Assembly (NCBI GenBank): GCA_036435485.1
Contig: CM071598.1
Coordinates: 174,168,148 to 174,232,147, forward strand
DNA length: 64,000 nucleotides
Origin: Saposhnikovia divaricata
Taxonomy: Eukaryota; Streptophyta; Magnoliopsida; Apiales; Apiaceae
Direction of reading: 5' to 3'
The notes beneath the pieces were generated by a model that was given only the letters and a program-made list of their open reading frames with translations, had not been told where the DNA came from and made no database searches. Positions 1-11,651 of this stretch are shown one piece after another. Each line of letters begins with the position of its first letter. Positions within the stretch are counted from its first letter, which is position 1. A program made the translations under genes and the position numbers.

Positions 1-872
1 CCATAACCTATATCCATAACCATAACCATAAAATCATGTCATGACTGAAAAGTCATATATAACAATCATAACCATAAAATCATAACATATCATGGGAAAA
101 GCCATACACAAAAATCATTACCAAAAATCACATCATGAAAAACAATGGAGACAAGAACAATATATTTTAGAAGTACAAAGAAGATGGTAAAGAGATCGAG
201 TGCAAGAGAGGCTACTACCGGGAAAAATGAAGATAATAATTTATTTTGATGGCAACTAAGATATCAAGCAAGGAGGAGCGTTAGAATTATGCTTTGATTT
301 TTAAATTTAAATTAAATTTAATAATTGGTTGATGTTGACCAAATTTCTAAGATAATATATATACACACATAAACCAACAATATAGATGACAATTTATTCC
401 CGTTACAATTGTGTGTGTTCTCGCGTGTGTACCCCCTTCCCCCTAATGGTATCCATTTGGAAGGTATAACTAATCAGAAAACGACCTCTAACATATGTAG
501 AGAGATACCAGGCAATCTTTTTTTTTGTTAAGTAATAGCTAAGATACCAGGCAATCTTGTTACCAAATTAGAACGCTTTGGCCTTTGGCTAAGAGTTTCC
601 ACCAGGAATAGCCTAGCAAGTACACCTTAGGCTAGCAATTTTGAGTCAAGTAACCCAAAGAAACCTAACTTTTTCAGATAAATTATTTTTAATGAGAGAA
701 AGGTAAATGTAGATGATCCAGAGCACAAAATAAACAATTACAACGTTTTCAATCATAACATTTTCCCAGATATATGTTAAGAACTCTTTGTATTGCTTAC
801 TTCGTATTAAATCACAATCTCTCTGTACTTTAGTAAAATTTTCAATTAAACAACACGCACACATTTATCTAG
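1..872. other. AT-rich intergenic DNA downstream of the transporter gene
   Basis: No convincing gene is seen. The first ~130 bases are low-complexity CATAAC/CATAAAATCATG runs. A 17-bp direct repeat (agataccaggcaatctt, at 503-519 and 542-558) flanks a poly-T run and a few bases. Positions ~640-872 should hold the 3' UTR of the minus-strand transporter gene, but no clear polyadenylation signal was found. Confidence 0.6.
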
Positions 873-3393
873 TTATTGGTTCTGTACTAAATGTTCCACA
901 TCCTCAAGCTCCACTACACCACCTCCCCAATGTTCTTCATTCTGGAAGAGCATTTCAATCTCTTCTAAGGTTTTCCCTTTCGTCTCTGGAACACACTTGT
1001 AAACAAATGCAACAGCGAGAGCAGAAATTGCTGAAAAGCCAAAGAATGTTCCTCCCATAGTGATAGATTCACTAATAGACAGAAAAGTCATAGCAACAAC
1101 GCCACTACTAACCCGGTTCCCAACTGAACCAATTGCTGATGCTTGAGCTCTAAGCCTTAGAGGGAAAATTTCAGATGTCATGACCCAACATATCGGTCCA
1201 ATTCCCACCGAGAAGAAAGCTACATTTCCACACACAGTTACAATAGCCATAGCAATTCCAAATTTACTATTTTCCAGAAAGGTCAGTGTTAGTCCCAAAG
1301 TAAACAAACAAATAGTCATTCCAATTGTACTCACATAAAGCAGGGGTTTTCTTCCTTTCTTATCAATGAGGATTATAGCTACCAATATGAATGTTGTTTT
1401 CGTGAACCCCACTGCAACAGTTGCAGCAAGAAGCTTGGTCTTATCTGATATCCCAGCAGTCTGAAATATTATAGGGCTATAGTACACAGTTGTATCAATA
1501 CCTGTAATCTGTTGAAAACACTGGATTCCACAACCAGTGATAAGCATTCTTAACACTCCGGGGGAAGGATGTAGCAGTTCACGCCAGACAGCTTTTTCTT
1601 CATATTGTTCAGCATTTCCATGCCCTGCAGCTTTCTGTATTTCTGCCAATCTTTCCTCCACTTCTCTTTCATTTTCAATTGTTTTTAAGAGCACTAATCT
1701 TGCATCATCAATACGATTTTTCATTACTAACCACCTGGGAGACTCGGGGATAAAGAAGAGAGCACAACCAATAAAAGCTGAGGGAAGGATTCCAACAGCA
1801 ATCATGACCCTCCAGTTTATATGGACAGGTAGTCCAGAAAATACATAGTTCGAGACATATCCAAGAAGGATTCCCAAATTTATAAAAATTTCAGGGAAGG
1901 ACGTTAGGGAGCCTCTCGCAACTGCAGGTGCTATCTCACAAATATAAACCGGGGCAATCATGACTCCAAAGCCTATCCCAACCCCAGCACAAAGCCTTCC
2001 TAGCATAAGTACTTTGAAAGAAGGAGCTAAAGCCATTATAGCAGCTCCAGTTTGAAAAACAAGTGCCGCAAATGCCATTGTCCATTTTCTACCTATTGCG
2101 TCTGATGTTCTCCCTCCAATTAAACTACCAAAAAGTGAAATTATGCTCAAGATTCCGACAAGTACTTCTTCTTGCACCTCAGTGATCTTCAAATCTTCTT
2201 TAATAAATATAATGGCTCCACTCATTACCCCCACATCTGTAGAAGAATGGCACTGGAAATGTAATTAAATACATACATACAAACACACAGACATTGCCAT
2301 AATATTCAAATTACAACATGCAATTCTAATATATATGTACGTCCTTATATCCTTAAGAATTACCCTGCAAAGGTGCAGATCAACTTTCAGTGTGTGCATT
2401 TTCAAATGACAATGTGGAAGCCACTAAATGGATATAATACATTTAAAGCTCCCCCTTACTTTTACGAATGGACAACCATAACAATCACCCAGAAGGCATA
2501 ACACAATCTCACCAAGGAGCAACAAACAAAAAAATGAGCCCGCAATTTGAAATAATTAAATAGGTTCCGAGTACATCCAAGTGATAGTCGAGGCCATTAA
2601 GTAGATCTTACATTTATTGGATAAGTAATGGTTCTTATCCTATTCAACAAGTGTATTTGGTGAAGATAGTTCTCCCTAAACAAAAATGCAGTCCAGAAGA
2701 TACTATAGATCATGATAAATTAGCAACATTACTAGTACAGTTAAGAACTTGTAATTAAAAGGGTTTTGCTAGTTCTGCAACAAAAATGTTGCCATCTAAA
2801 ACTCGCAAATTGGGGATTCATAGCTCAAGCTTCAAAATCAACAAAAGGAAGTAAGAGGTGAAGATGTACACATTGCATCCCAGATGACTGCCTAGATCCT
2901 TTAGTACAACAAGGGGTTATACCAAATGTGCAGAAATCGAGGATTCAAGATAGTCCACCGGCAAAGGTCATGTGTTCGAATCCTCACTCTCCGGTCCCTA
3001 TGCTTAACAAATTTATCAACTAGTACAAATAAAGGGCAAAAACCAAAAACTAATGATGAGATCAGATTAGTAAAAGACCAGTAATACCAGATCATGAAAG
3101 AAACATGTACACAATAAAATAATCAGATGGATTAAAATAATCAAAAGAACAGAGATCAGGCAAAATAATAAATTAAAAACAGAGAAGGGTCAAATGTACC
3201 TACCATAACCAAGAAGCACAGAATTAAGAGAGGCAAAAACAGCACAAGCTATAACATATCTCTTGGTGTTCTTTGTTCTTTCTTGTTGATCAATACCACC
3301 ATTTGCCAAATCAAAATCATCTTCATGAATTATAACAGAATCCATTCTCCTGTACTTGTTGCCACCTTTCCCATTTTCTTGAATCTCCATCAT
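873..3393 (-). CDS. PLT4: Polyol/monosaccharide transporter, PLT4-like, two exons
   Basis: Predicted H+-coupled polyol/monosaccharide symporter of the major facilitator superfamily, an integral membrane protein of the plasma membrane or tonoplast. Exon 1 is 3393-3204 and exon 2 is 2236-873. The 967-bp intron 3203-2237 has a GTAGGT donor and a TTCTTCTACAG acceptor. Splicing gives 517 aa, typical for the family, and restores a GYDVGVMSGA stretch at about residues 62-71, the usual start of TM1. Sugar-porter landmarks are GRTSDAIGRK (~105-114), PESPRWL (~227-233), QQITGID in TM7, DKKGRKPLL between TM8 and TM9, and PETKGK (~480-485) near the C-terminus. The N-terminus (NKYRRMD) and the tail resemble Arabidopsis polyol transporter 4 as I remember it, hence the symbol; the substrate is inferred. 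A second in-frame ATG directly after the first is an alternative start. The reading frame is intact, and this is the only apparent host gene in the window. Confidence 0.93.
2237..3203 (-). other. Intron of the PLT4-like gene
   Basis: AT-rich intron bounded by GT at 3203-3202 and AG at 2238-2237. It contains a plus-strand gttcgaatcc at about 2973-2982, resembling a Pol III B box, so a tRNA-derived SINE remnant is possible. No convincing A box was found. Confidence 0.8.
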
Positions 3394-3500
3394 AAAAAAA
3401 AAATCAAGAAAATGTATATGCAGATATGCAACTACAAATTAATCTCTATAATACAAACATAAATATTTATGAAGATGGAGATTATATAAACGCAGAATGT
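3394..3500 (-). promoter_or_regulatory. Putative core promoter and 5' UTR of the PLT4-like gene
   Basis: Read on the minus strand, a TTTATATAAT element lies at about 3482-3491, roughly 90 bases before the start codon. This is a plausible TATA box with a short 5' UTR. No other element is identified, and only the motif and its position support the call. Confidence 0.35.
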
Positions 3501-4410
3501 AGCAAAATCTCTCCCATATGTTTCCTTTTTTCACCTTTTTTTCCTTGTATGGATTGTGTGTATAGATTTGATTTAATGAAATATAATGAAGAAAAAAGAA
3601 TTGGGGGGAATAAAAGATTAAAAAGGGTAGAATTAGCTTGGCAGACTGGTGTTGAAAATTCAAGGACTTGTAATTCTTGATCCCGTGGTTGGTACGTTTT
3701 GGATCTCATTAAGGTAAAAAGACACTGTGTATGGTAAGTGGGTTCCACATTTGTTATTGTCTTAGGAAGCAACCTTCTTGTTCGGGTGTATGTTTTTTGT
3801 TTTTTTTAGCTGTTTTCTTAATATAATACTCCTTCCTTTTTTATTAATTATATAGATTGATTTTTTGAATGATCAAATTTGATTAAAATTTATATTTATT
3901 ATCCAATTGATAAAAAATAAAAATATATATTATTAAAAATATATTTAATTTATTTTAAAATTTAATTTTCAATATTTTAAGATAAAAGGATAATTTTTAA
4001 TTTTCGATTAAAAATTGATCAATAAACACTAAAAGTCCAAATATGACAAATTATCTAGAAACTGATATCTCCATGAATAATTAGATGTTGTGTATAAACA
4101 TTTCTACGTGTTTTATAAAAGAAACTGAATAGTATTATCCTCGTATAACTTGTATACAAATTCATTATTATCCAGTTCGAATTTTATTGAATACATATTG
4201 TGAAATTTGATAGAATACATATAGTGAAATTTGATCGTGTTCATCCAATCGCATATCGTAAAAGTACTTACATTTATTCTGATGATAGTATTTTGCCATT
4301 ATTAATACATTATTGAAATTTAATTTTATGAGATATAATTTTTAATTTACAAATAATATAAAATAAATTTACAACTTAAATCAAAAAATTACATTCCAAA
4401 ATTAAAAATA
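3501..4410. other. AT-rich intergenic DNA
   Basis: No gene or recognisable element is seen. From ~3830 the sequence is very AT-rich with A/T homopolymers. Short ORFs here have no recognisable domain. Confidence 0.6.
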
Positions 4411-5484
4411 AGAAAAATATGTAATTTTTTTTTTTGACGAAATGCAGATATTTATATTACTGAATCAAAACCAACACAATATAAAACAGCGGGACAAACC
4501 CCCAACTGTCGATACGACCAGGTTGAAAAATAAATAAATTGTTTTCTGATCGTTTAACAAATTGAACATAATAGTTTTTGGAACTAAAAACGAATTTGAA
4601 GACTTCCCAAGCGATCTAAACTGCGCCAACATCCCCGTAAGCAGCGGTATCACAATTGACCACATCACATAAGATCCATTGATACCCCAATGTTCAGAAG
4701 CCTCAATTGCATAAACTGAGGATAGAGGAATGACACTCCAGCTATCTACATGCCGGATACCAACTATAGACATGCCGAACATAGAAACCCCCAAAGGATG
4801 AGCAGCACCCCAGCTATCTACCTGCCGGATACCAGCTATAGATATGCTGAAAGTGAAAACCTTCAAAATATGATGAACAATCTTTGGTTTTGAGTGGTGA
4901 GCTCTTGCAATAATCATCACCGTCCCAGCTTCGATGCAGACTTTCCAAATCCCCCAAGACATCAGTAAAATCATTCTCAGCAGATCCAACACCGAACAGA
5001 ACCAAACATAATTAATCAAAAACATAACAAACATAACAAACACTCCAAAAGGAGAGACAAACAACCACTCCAAATGGAGAGACATACGCATAAAGCATTA
5101 TTTCGCCCAAGGCGATACACTTCGAAAAGTCAAAGATCTCGGATTGACACCAAATTTTGATATGATGTTAAGCAGGAGATTTTGAGTCTAATAAATGTGT
5201 TTATTTGATATTTCGAGTTCTAAATCAAAACAGATCTGAAAAGAACTCGAATGGGTTTTTCAAAATTTTTAGGAAAAAATTTCGATTTATGGAATGAATG
5301 AAGGGGATTGTAAAGGTGGGTGAAGGCTTGGTTGGAGAAGGAGGAGGGAGGAGGATCGGATTTAAATCCGGCCGACTCTCATCAGACAAAACTGATAACA
5401 AAGTGAGTTTTGAGGAGGGAGAGAGATTTACGTTACTTCAGCAAGTTTTTACTATGAATAGTACATTAGAAAAATATGTAATTT
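4411..5484 (-). mobile_element. Retroposon (LINE-like or processed copy), minus strand, with 17-bp target duplication
   Basis: The 17-bp sequence agaaaaatatgtaattt occurs perfectly at 4411-4427 and 5468-5484. Directly after the left copy is a poly-T run, the poly-A tail of a minus-strand insert. A tail plus a long target duplication is the signature of target-primed retroposition. The insert is about 1.04 kb (4428-5467). Its 5' part (minus strand, ~5467-5100) is pyrimidine-rich like a UTR. A 208-aa ORF (5091-4465) spans most of the rest but has no domain I recognise. It contains two partial copies of a module around CCGGATACCA (near 4755 and 4828). It could be a 5'-truncated LINE or a processed pseudogene. 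Confidence 0.75.
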
Positions 5485-5524
5485 ACGCCTAATTATACAT
5501 ATTATAGTTGGTGTATGTACATAG

Positions 5525-5598
5525 GTAGGTACCGCATAAACTTCAGCTATATGTAGTAAAAGTTTACAGGTACCAGGGAAAATTTTTGCGGTACCTAC
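5525..5598. repeat. Short inverted-repeat element
   Basis: A 12-bp inverted repeat, gtaggtaccgca (5525-5536) and tgcggtacctac (5587-5598), encloses 50 bases. It may be a very small MITE or a hairpin; no target duplication was identified. A partial ~30-bp direct repeat (ttgatccattg...) follows at about 5632-5690. Confidence 0.4.
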
Positions 5599-5763
5599 TA
5601 AATTTTACTTCTAATCGTGATCGTTCAATTTTTGATCCATTGGCTGAAAAATCATTTGCTCCTTGATCCATTGACTGAAAACTCGTTTGCTAATTATTCT
5701 CTCTCTAATAAACATATGTCAGGGATCAGCTCCATTACTTTATAGAATTGTAAAGTGTTAAAA

Positions 5764-6619
5764 GTTAAAACTAGAGGTGAGTAAAAAATCGAATTGAAAC
5801 CGAAACCGAACCGAAATCGGCCAAAATCAAACTGAAAAAACGGAAATTGAACCGGCAGTTGCGGTTTTTAATTTTTAAAAACCGAGATTTTCGATTCCGA
5901 TTCCGGTTATAGGTTAAAACCGAACCGGTTAAAACCGAACCGAACCAATTATTAAAATAAATAAATAAATATATAATTTATATAAATTTATATAATTTAT
6001 ATGTATAGCCAGCTAATTTGTCCCACGAATATAGCTCGCTCTAAAACTGTTCTGAATACAGTCAACAAACCGGGCTCTCTCATGTAACTTGTATAGAACT
6101 ATGAGAACTAAAATTAAATAAGCAATACTCAGAAAAGCTAATGAACAGATTATCTCATACCACAACACTAGTGATCTTAAAAATTTTCTACTCATTCGCA
6201 TTCCATTTCCTCCCGAATCAAGTGGGGAAAACTCTCTATGAAACGTTTTATCACTACAGTTAGATTTAGATGCTTAAAGACATTAGGAATGGAAGCACTA
6301 CCGTATAACAAAAGGAAGAAACAAAATCTTATGTATAAAAGGTATGGGTCTGTTATAAGCAGAACATATTTTTCGGACTTCCATTATTGTGCAAAGTGCA
6401 ATTTGTCTCGAACCAATAAATTTAAAGTCTTGTAATATACTTATGATTTTTTCGTTTCGTTTTATAACCAAAACCGAACCGTTAAAAACCGAATTGAGCT
6501 TTTTAAAACCGAAATCGACGGTTCAATTATGCTTGCGGTTTTCAATTTTTAAAATCGAAGACATGCGATTTCGGGACAAAACTATTCTGAACCGAACCAT
6601 ACTCTCCCCTAGTTAAAAC
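5764..6619. mobile_element. Non-autonomous hAT-type DNA transposon with 8-bp target duplication
   Basis: The element spans 5772-6611 (840 bp) and is flanked by the identical 8-mer gttaaaac at 5764-5771 and 6612-6619. The ends are imperfect inverted repeats: tagaggtgagta on the left, taggggagagta on the right strand-flipped, 10 of 12 matching. Subterminal AACCGAAACCGAACCG-type repeats fill both sides. The 8-bp duplication and TAG-type ends fit hAT elements as known in plants. No transposase is present. The central ~6005-6440 differs in composition and holds only short ORFs, one (62 aa, minus, 6013-6201) with a hydrophobic segment; it could be captured sequence. Confidence 0.8.
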
Positions 6620-7780
6620 TATAAAAAAACAGAAATTTAGTCTAGCTCGTATAATACACGGAAACACACCCGACCGACTTTATTTCCATCCATCCGATCT
6701 AGCTTGTAATACATCAACTTCATATTCACATTTCTAACCACAATTACTAAATTCAAACAATACAACCTATAAATCACAAAACATTACGAAAACTACACAC
6801 ACTCATTTTTCTACTAGACGCACAAACAATCATAATTTCACAATTTCAAATCAAAATTACCAACTACACCTACTCCATCAAAACAATTAACACCTAAAAA
6901 TCTAAAATCACAAAAAACACATAAATATTTATATATAAAATGAGAGCGGGGAAAATGAATACATTTAAGAGACGCTGTGTGTTGGAACCAGTTTTTACCC
7001 GAATAATCTCTTCGTTCGGACCTGTAAGAGAAGAAGAAATCTCTTCGTTCGGAACTGCAAGAGAAGAAGAATGCGAGGGTTTTCATCCCTGATTCACCTC
7101 CGGTGTGAGAATTAGTTCACTGGTTCTTGAGAGAAATGGGTAAAACGTAGAGAGGTTGTGTTTAGAGAATACTTGAGTTGTAATCTCCCCTTCTTTGAAT
7201 AGATTTTTACCTGATTTATAGTGTGGTTGTGGACCACTAGGAGGTGGAAAAGGTGGAATGAAGTGTCCCACATTATGAGGTGTCAACACCCAATTGGACC
7301 GTCTTCGGTCGGACGTGTCATTATATGATTGGACCGATGTTTCCACCGATCTTGGGCTTCTTTCGGGTTCTACAATGATAAGCCTTCGAACTGCTGAAAT
7401 GGGCCTTCATCCTTATATGGGCTTGCATCGTTCGGGCGCCTGGCTTCATCTCGGGCCTAAATAAATGGGCTAGATAGATAGACCTTCAACATGTCCCCGG
7501 GATTCAATCGGGCTTTGCTAGAATGAAGACTACCTTTTTTGGTCCATCTTCGGGAGGCTCCCTAGGACAATCTCTGGACCCTGTTTGAAGAATCCGAAAG
7601 TCTCTTGTTGTAGGAAGGGATGTCCGATCCAGTTGGGCGAGAAGATGGGAATGAGCCTCTTATCGTTTCTTCGGGTGAAGACGAAGCCCTTTCTGATTAG
7701 ATGTTATTTCTTGTGTTTGGTGCCTTATGCTTCTTTGGTCATTTTGTTTACCTTAGCATAATTTCTGTATAGCTTAATGA
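6620..7780 (-). other. LTR-like or promoter-like sequence, minus strand, flanking the tandem array
   Basis: No intact gene is seen. On the minus strand, CACTATAAATCAGG at about 7210-7223 resembles a TATA box. Downstream of it a leader contains TCTCACACCGGAGG near 7095-7108, which reminds me of LTR leaders of Tat-lineage Ty3 elements; that resemblance is from memory. An imperfect 33-bp direct duplication, each copy containing tcttcgttcgga, lies at about 7001-7067. Positions ~7350-7780 are richer in GC and CTTCGG motifs and grade into the array. This may be an LTR or 3' UTR of an old element that hosts the array. Confidence 0.35.
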
Positions 7781-8025
7781 ATCTTCGGCTTGCCTATGCA
7801 TCGTTCGTCATTATTTTATGCATCTTCGGCCGTTCATCTTCGTGAACAACCTAGCATGACTATGCGTCTTCGGCAATAGCCTTGATTATCTATGCGTCTT
7901 CGGCCGTTCATCTTCGTGAATAGCCTAGCATGATTATGCGTCTTCGGTCATTCATCTTCGTGAACAACCTAACATGTCTTCGGTCGTTCATCTTTGGTCG
8001 TAGCCCTGTTTATCTATGCGTCTTT
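7780..8025. repeat. Minisatellite array, left part
   Basis: Tandem 36/44-bp units built around cttcggccgttcatcttcg followed by tgaacaacctagcatg or similar. The array is broken at 8025 by RT-1. The last five bases, tcttt (8021-8025), are the target site duplicated at 18448-18452, where the array resumes in register. Confidence 0.9.
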
Positions 8026-11000
8026 TGTAATAACCCTAACTTTAGAAAGGCTACAGTGCCCAAATGAATAGTGATCTTGAGGAATCCATGGAAATGGTGT
8101 GTAGGTACTCTATATTAGGGATGGAAAATGAGTAAACAGAAACCATATTAGTGTTGTACCTTAAAAATAAGTGACTCGAAATGACGATGGATTTTAGAAA
8201 TTCCTGAATTTTGATTTTGAGGATTTTGAGCTCGAACGAACTTCTATATCTTGGATATTAAGGAGTATAGAAATATTAAAGGAATTATATACTGAGGAAT
8301 TAGTGAATTTAAGTTAAACCAAGGGATTATTAAGTTAAGAGAATACCAAAGGAAATTGGATTTGTAAATGATTTCGAAAACCACTGAGATAATGAGGTAT
8401 ACTCGAAACGAACCACAATTAGACGAGTATGGAAACCAAACAACCAAGATTATAACATAACAAGGATATATACCACATTATTATTACCAAGAGTGCTAGC
8501 AAATTACTTAGGAAAATCAAGAAAAAGATTAAAGGATGCATCCAATGACATCATGAATGACATCATCATCCACTAACTTGTTTTAAGGGGCAAATTAGTC
8601 ATTAACCATGGGATTTATCCACCAAACTCTAGAAGTCTCAAGAGATTAAGACAAGATGAGATAAGATTAACAAAAGCAAAAGAACTCTTCCCCATTCTCT
8701 TCCTTGTTCCATTCGGCTACTAAGAAAAAAAAGGAGAAAAGGAAAATCAAAACCCTAGCTCTCTTCAATATTAAATCAAGGGATAAATCATGGTTGTTCT
8801 TGGAGATTAGGAAGGAGCATATACAAAGTTTCAAGGCCAACCATCATCATTTAGCAAGGTAATAAAATCATGGAAGTTGTTAGAAAAGATGATGAATAGT
8901 GTTTTTAAGTGTTAACTTTGTTTTAATTGTTTCTCTTAGTGATTCAAGCTAGTATAAGGTTGAATAAGGATATATCAAGGATTGTTAAGGGTTCTCAAAG
9001 CTTCAAGAAGGTATAATCATGCTTGCTCTTTTATATTTATGGTGGATATTGTTTGGTTTAGTGATTAAGTAGTGTAAATGTTAAGATTATGATGTTATAT
9101 GTGTTTGTAAGTGGTTTGAGTTAAATATGGAAGTGTTTGGGATTGTAACCATGGCTGGTGAAGAAGACCACATGGTGTAGGTGATGATTATGGTGTTTGA
9201 TAATTGATTTGGAGGAGTTGGATTTATGGAAAGTACGAAATTATAGCCGTTATAATGCCCGATTTTCGTTAGAATGTAAGTTGCCCTGTTTTGGACCCCC
9301 TGCATCCGTATGGTACCCTACTGTCCAGGTTCCTAATTAACTATGAAATGATAGAGCTTAGTTCATAGATCGTTTTGATATAAGGTGCGTTAAAATCTGA
9401 TGAACGGTTTAGGAGAAAAGTCAGTTTTAGTGAAAGCGGTTCAGAAACCGAGAAACTGTAAATGTATCAAACTTGAGGTCACAATTACCATACCTTAACA
9501 TTGTTAAAAGTCACGAAATTTTGGGATATGATAGTAGTGTGGTCAAAGAACTATTTCCAGTTGACCTTACATTAAAATTCGAAATTTAAAAATTATAAGA
9601 AATTCTACAGTCGAGTGTGGTCGTTAAGGGAAATGGTGAAAAACCCTGAAACTTCGACTTAGGTTATAAATGGTTAAGTTCTTGAACCTTTGGGGTAATA
9701 AGAATACGTTAAACATATATTAAAGTTTCAAAAGGTAATGTTATACAAGAGTGTAGTGAGTAAGAGATGTGGTTCTAACGACGGTCCTTTTGTGTTTATA
9801 GAAACTCCGGAAGAGGGACGAGCCATACCGTCAGGATATCGAAACCGAGGCAAGATTTCTCCTATCCCTATTTGTAAAACTACTTATCTTCACAAAGAAA
9901 CTTGATTTCATGGAATATATATGTGATGCTATTATTACTATATTGTGAAAAAATTGTCTTCCTTGAGTATTGATATTGAAAAGAAAGGTATACGAAGATG
10001 TATATGAATATGGATATGAGTATGAAATGTATATGTATATGAATAAGAGTATGAGATGGATATGTATAGAGATGATTATGCACGAATTGAACATGACTTA
10101 TGATTAAGAGAATAAGAGAGAATGGTATCAGTTGTTATCGAGGGTTATATGGTTATAATATTATATTAAAAATGTTCTTATTGAGTATCAGTGGTTTAAT
10201 AAACATTATTTGATTATCATGCATTACTCTTAAAATAGATGGAATATTTTACGAATATAAAAGTATATTTGATTTCTGAATTTGAAAGAGAGGTCTGAAT
10301 CATAATCAAAGCATTATGATATATATATATTTTATAGAAGTAATGTGCGAGAATGGAAATGATATGAGGGAATGATATTTTAAAAAGAGAATACTGATGT
10401 GATAAAGAGGGGGATTGCAACAGACTTGCGTAAGTGGCTGTATCAGGGCTGTGTGCGACACAGTCCAGCAATTATTATTTTTATTACGGCACGAAGATGC
10501 CAAGGGAGGATGTTAGCAGGTGGCCTTCCTCCAGGGATGATTTTCATTCCTTCTACCGGTAGTAAAAAGAGAGCAGGTACGATTAGGCGACTGATCATCG
10601 TCCTAACGTATCAGGCGACAGCAGATATCCCCAATGTTTTTGAAAAGAAAGTGTAGACAATGGTTTTCAGATTTCTATACTGAAAACAGAATAATGATAT
10701 GAGATGATGGAATGATAGTTACAGATGAAGAAAAACTGATATTTTATTATTTCAGATTTCTATACTGAAAATAGAATAATGATATGAGATGATGGTATTA
10801 TGGATACAGATGAAGAAAAACTGATATTATATTAATTTAGATTTCTTTCTTATAATAGTGAGTGGATGATGTATTATTAAATAAGAGCTTTACTCTTCCT
10901 TAAGGATTTTAATTGTTCCTGCTATTACATATGCATATACATATATGTATACTTGTTCAAATTTTAAATTTTAGTTACAGTATGATCTTGCTGAGCTATT

Positions 11001-11456
11001 ATAGCTCACTCTTGCTACTTATGTATATAGCAGCTAGGTCCCATGCCGATACTACGTACCACACCCCGCAAGAGGGTAAGGGAAAGGCGACCTTTTGAGC
11101 GAGTGCTGGCGACCATCCCCGAGGTAGTGACAAGCGAAGGGGCTTAGTATACTTATGTAAATTAAGTGTGTAAATTGTAATAAACTTTAGTTGTTGAAGT
11201 GCTTCCTGTAGAAGCTTTGTCAACAATGTACTTAGTAAATTCTAGGCTTGTAATAACTGTTAACTTTAAAACTTTTAAATATTGTGGTTGTTGTTCTATG
11301 AGCATATGACTGGTGTGTGTGTGTATTAGTGTGGGGTCAACTGCTTATTTATTTAATTATTTATTTATAAAAAAAAAGATTACAGAGATATTGATATTGA
11401 TCGGAAATTGGATCTTGACGGCCCGGATCCCTGACCCCGGATCCCGGGGCGTCACA
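8026..11456 (+). repeat. 5' LTR of RT-1 (3,431 bp)
   Basis: Long LTR starting TGTAATAACC and ending GCGTCACA. It shares short conserved blocks with the LTRs of RT-2 to RT-4: agccgttataatgcccgatt at 9245-9264, ctactgtccag, ccttctaccggtagtaaa, and gctcact/cccttgc. An 85-bp tandem duplication occurs at about 10666-10835. A TATG/GATATG-rich run lies at ~9995-10075. A short ORF (25 codons, 11021-11098) follows the gctcactcttgc block. A hairpin at 11423-11447 precedes the LTR end. Confidence 0.95.
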
Positions 11457-11458
11457 GA

Positions 11459-11470
11459 TGGTATCAGAGC
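11459..11470 (+). other. RT-1 primer binding site (tRNA-iMet)
   Basis: tggtatcagagc, two bases after the 5' LTR, matches the complement of the 3' end of plant initiator tRNA-Met, the usual Ty3/gypsy primer. Confidence 0.95.
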
Positions 11471-11651
11471 TAAGAGTCATAATGCTCAAGAACAAAAGTA
11501 ATAATAATAAATGTATCAGTTATAATATAAATTGTGAACTTCCATCAAGTTCAGGGGTGGTATATCGCAGGTAGTATTTACTTTAAGCATATATTATAAT
11601 TTTATAGATTGTTACTAATAGAATTTTTATGTTTTATTATAGGGAGCGGAG

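Noticed and set aside
4465..5091. 208-aa minus-strand ORF as a host gene
   Set aside because: It lies inside a retroposed insert with target duplications and has no recognisable domain; kept as part of the retroposon.
11459..11470. tggtatcagagc as part of a tRNA gene
   Set aside because: Only the 12-base primer complement is present, at the fixed place after an LTR, with no cloverleaf.
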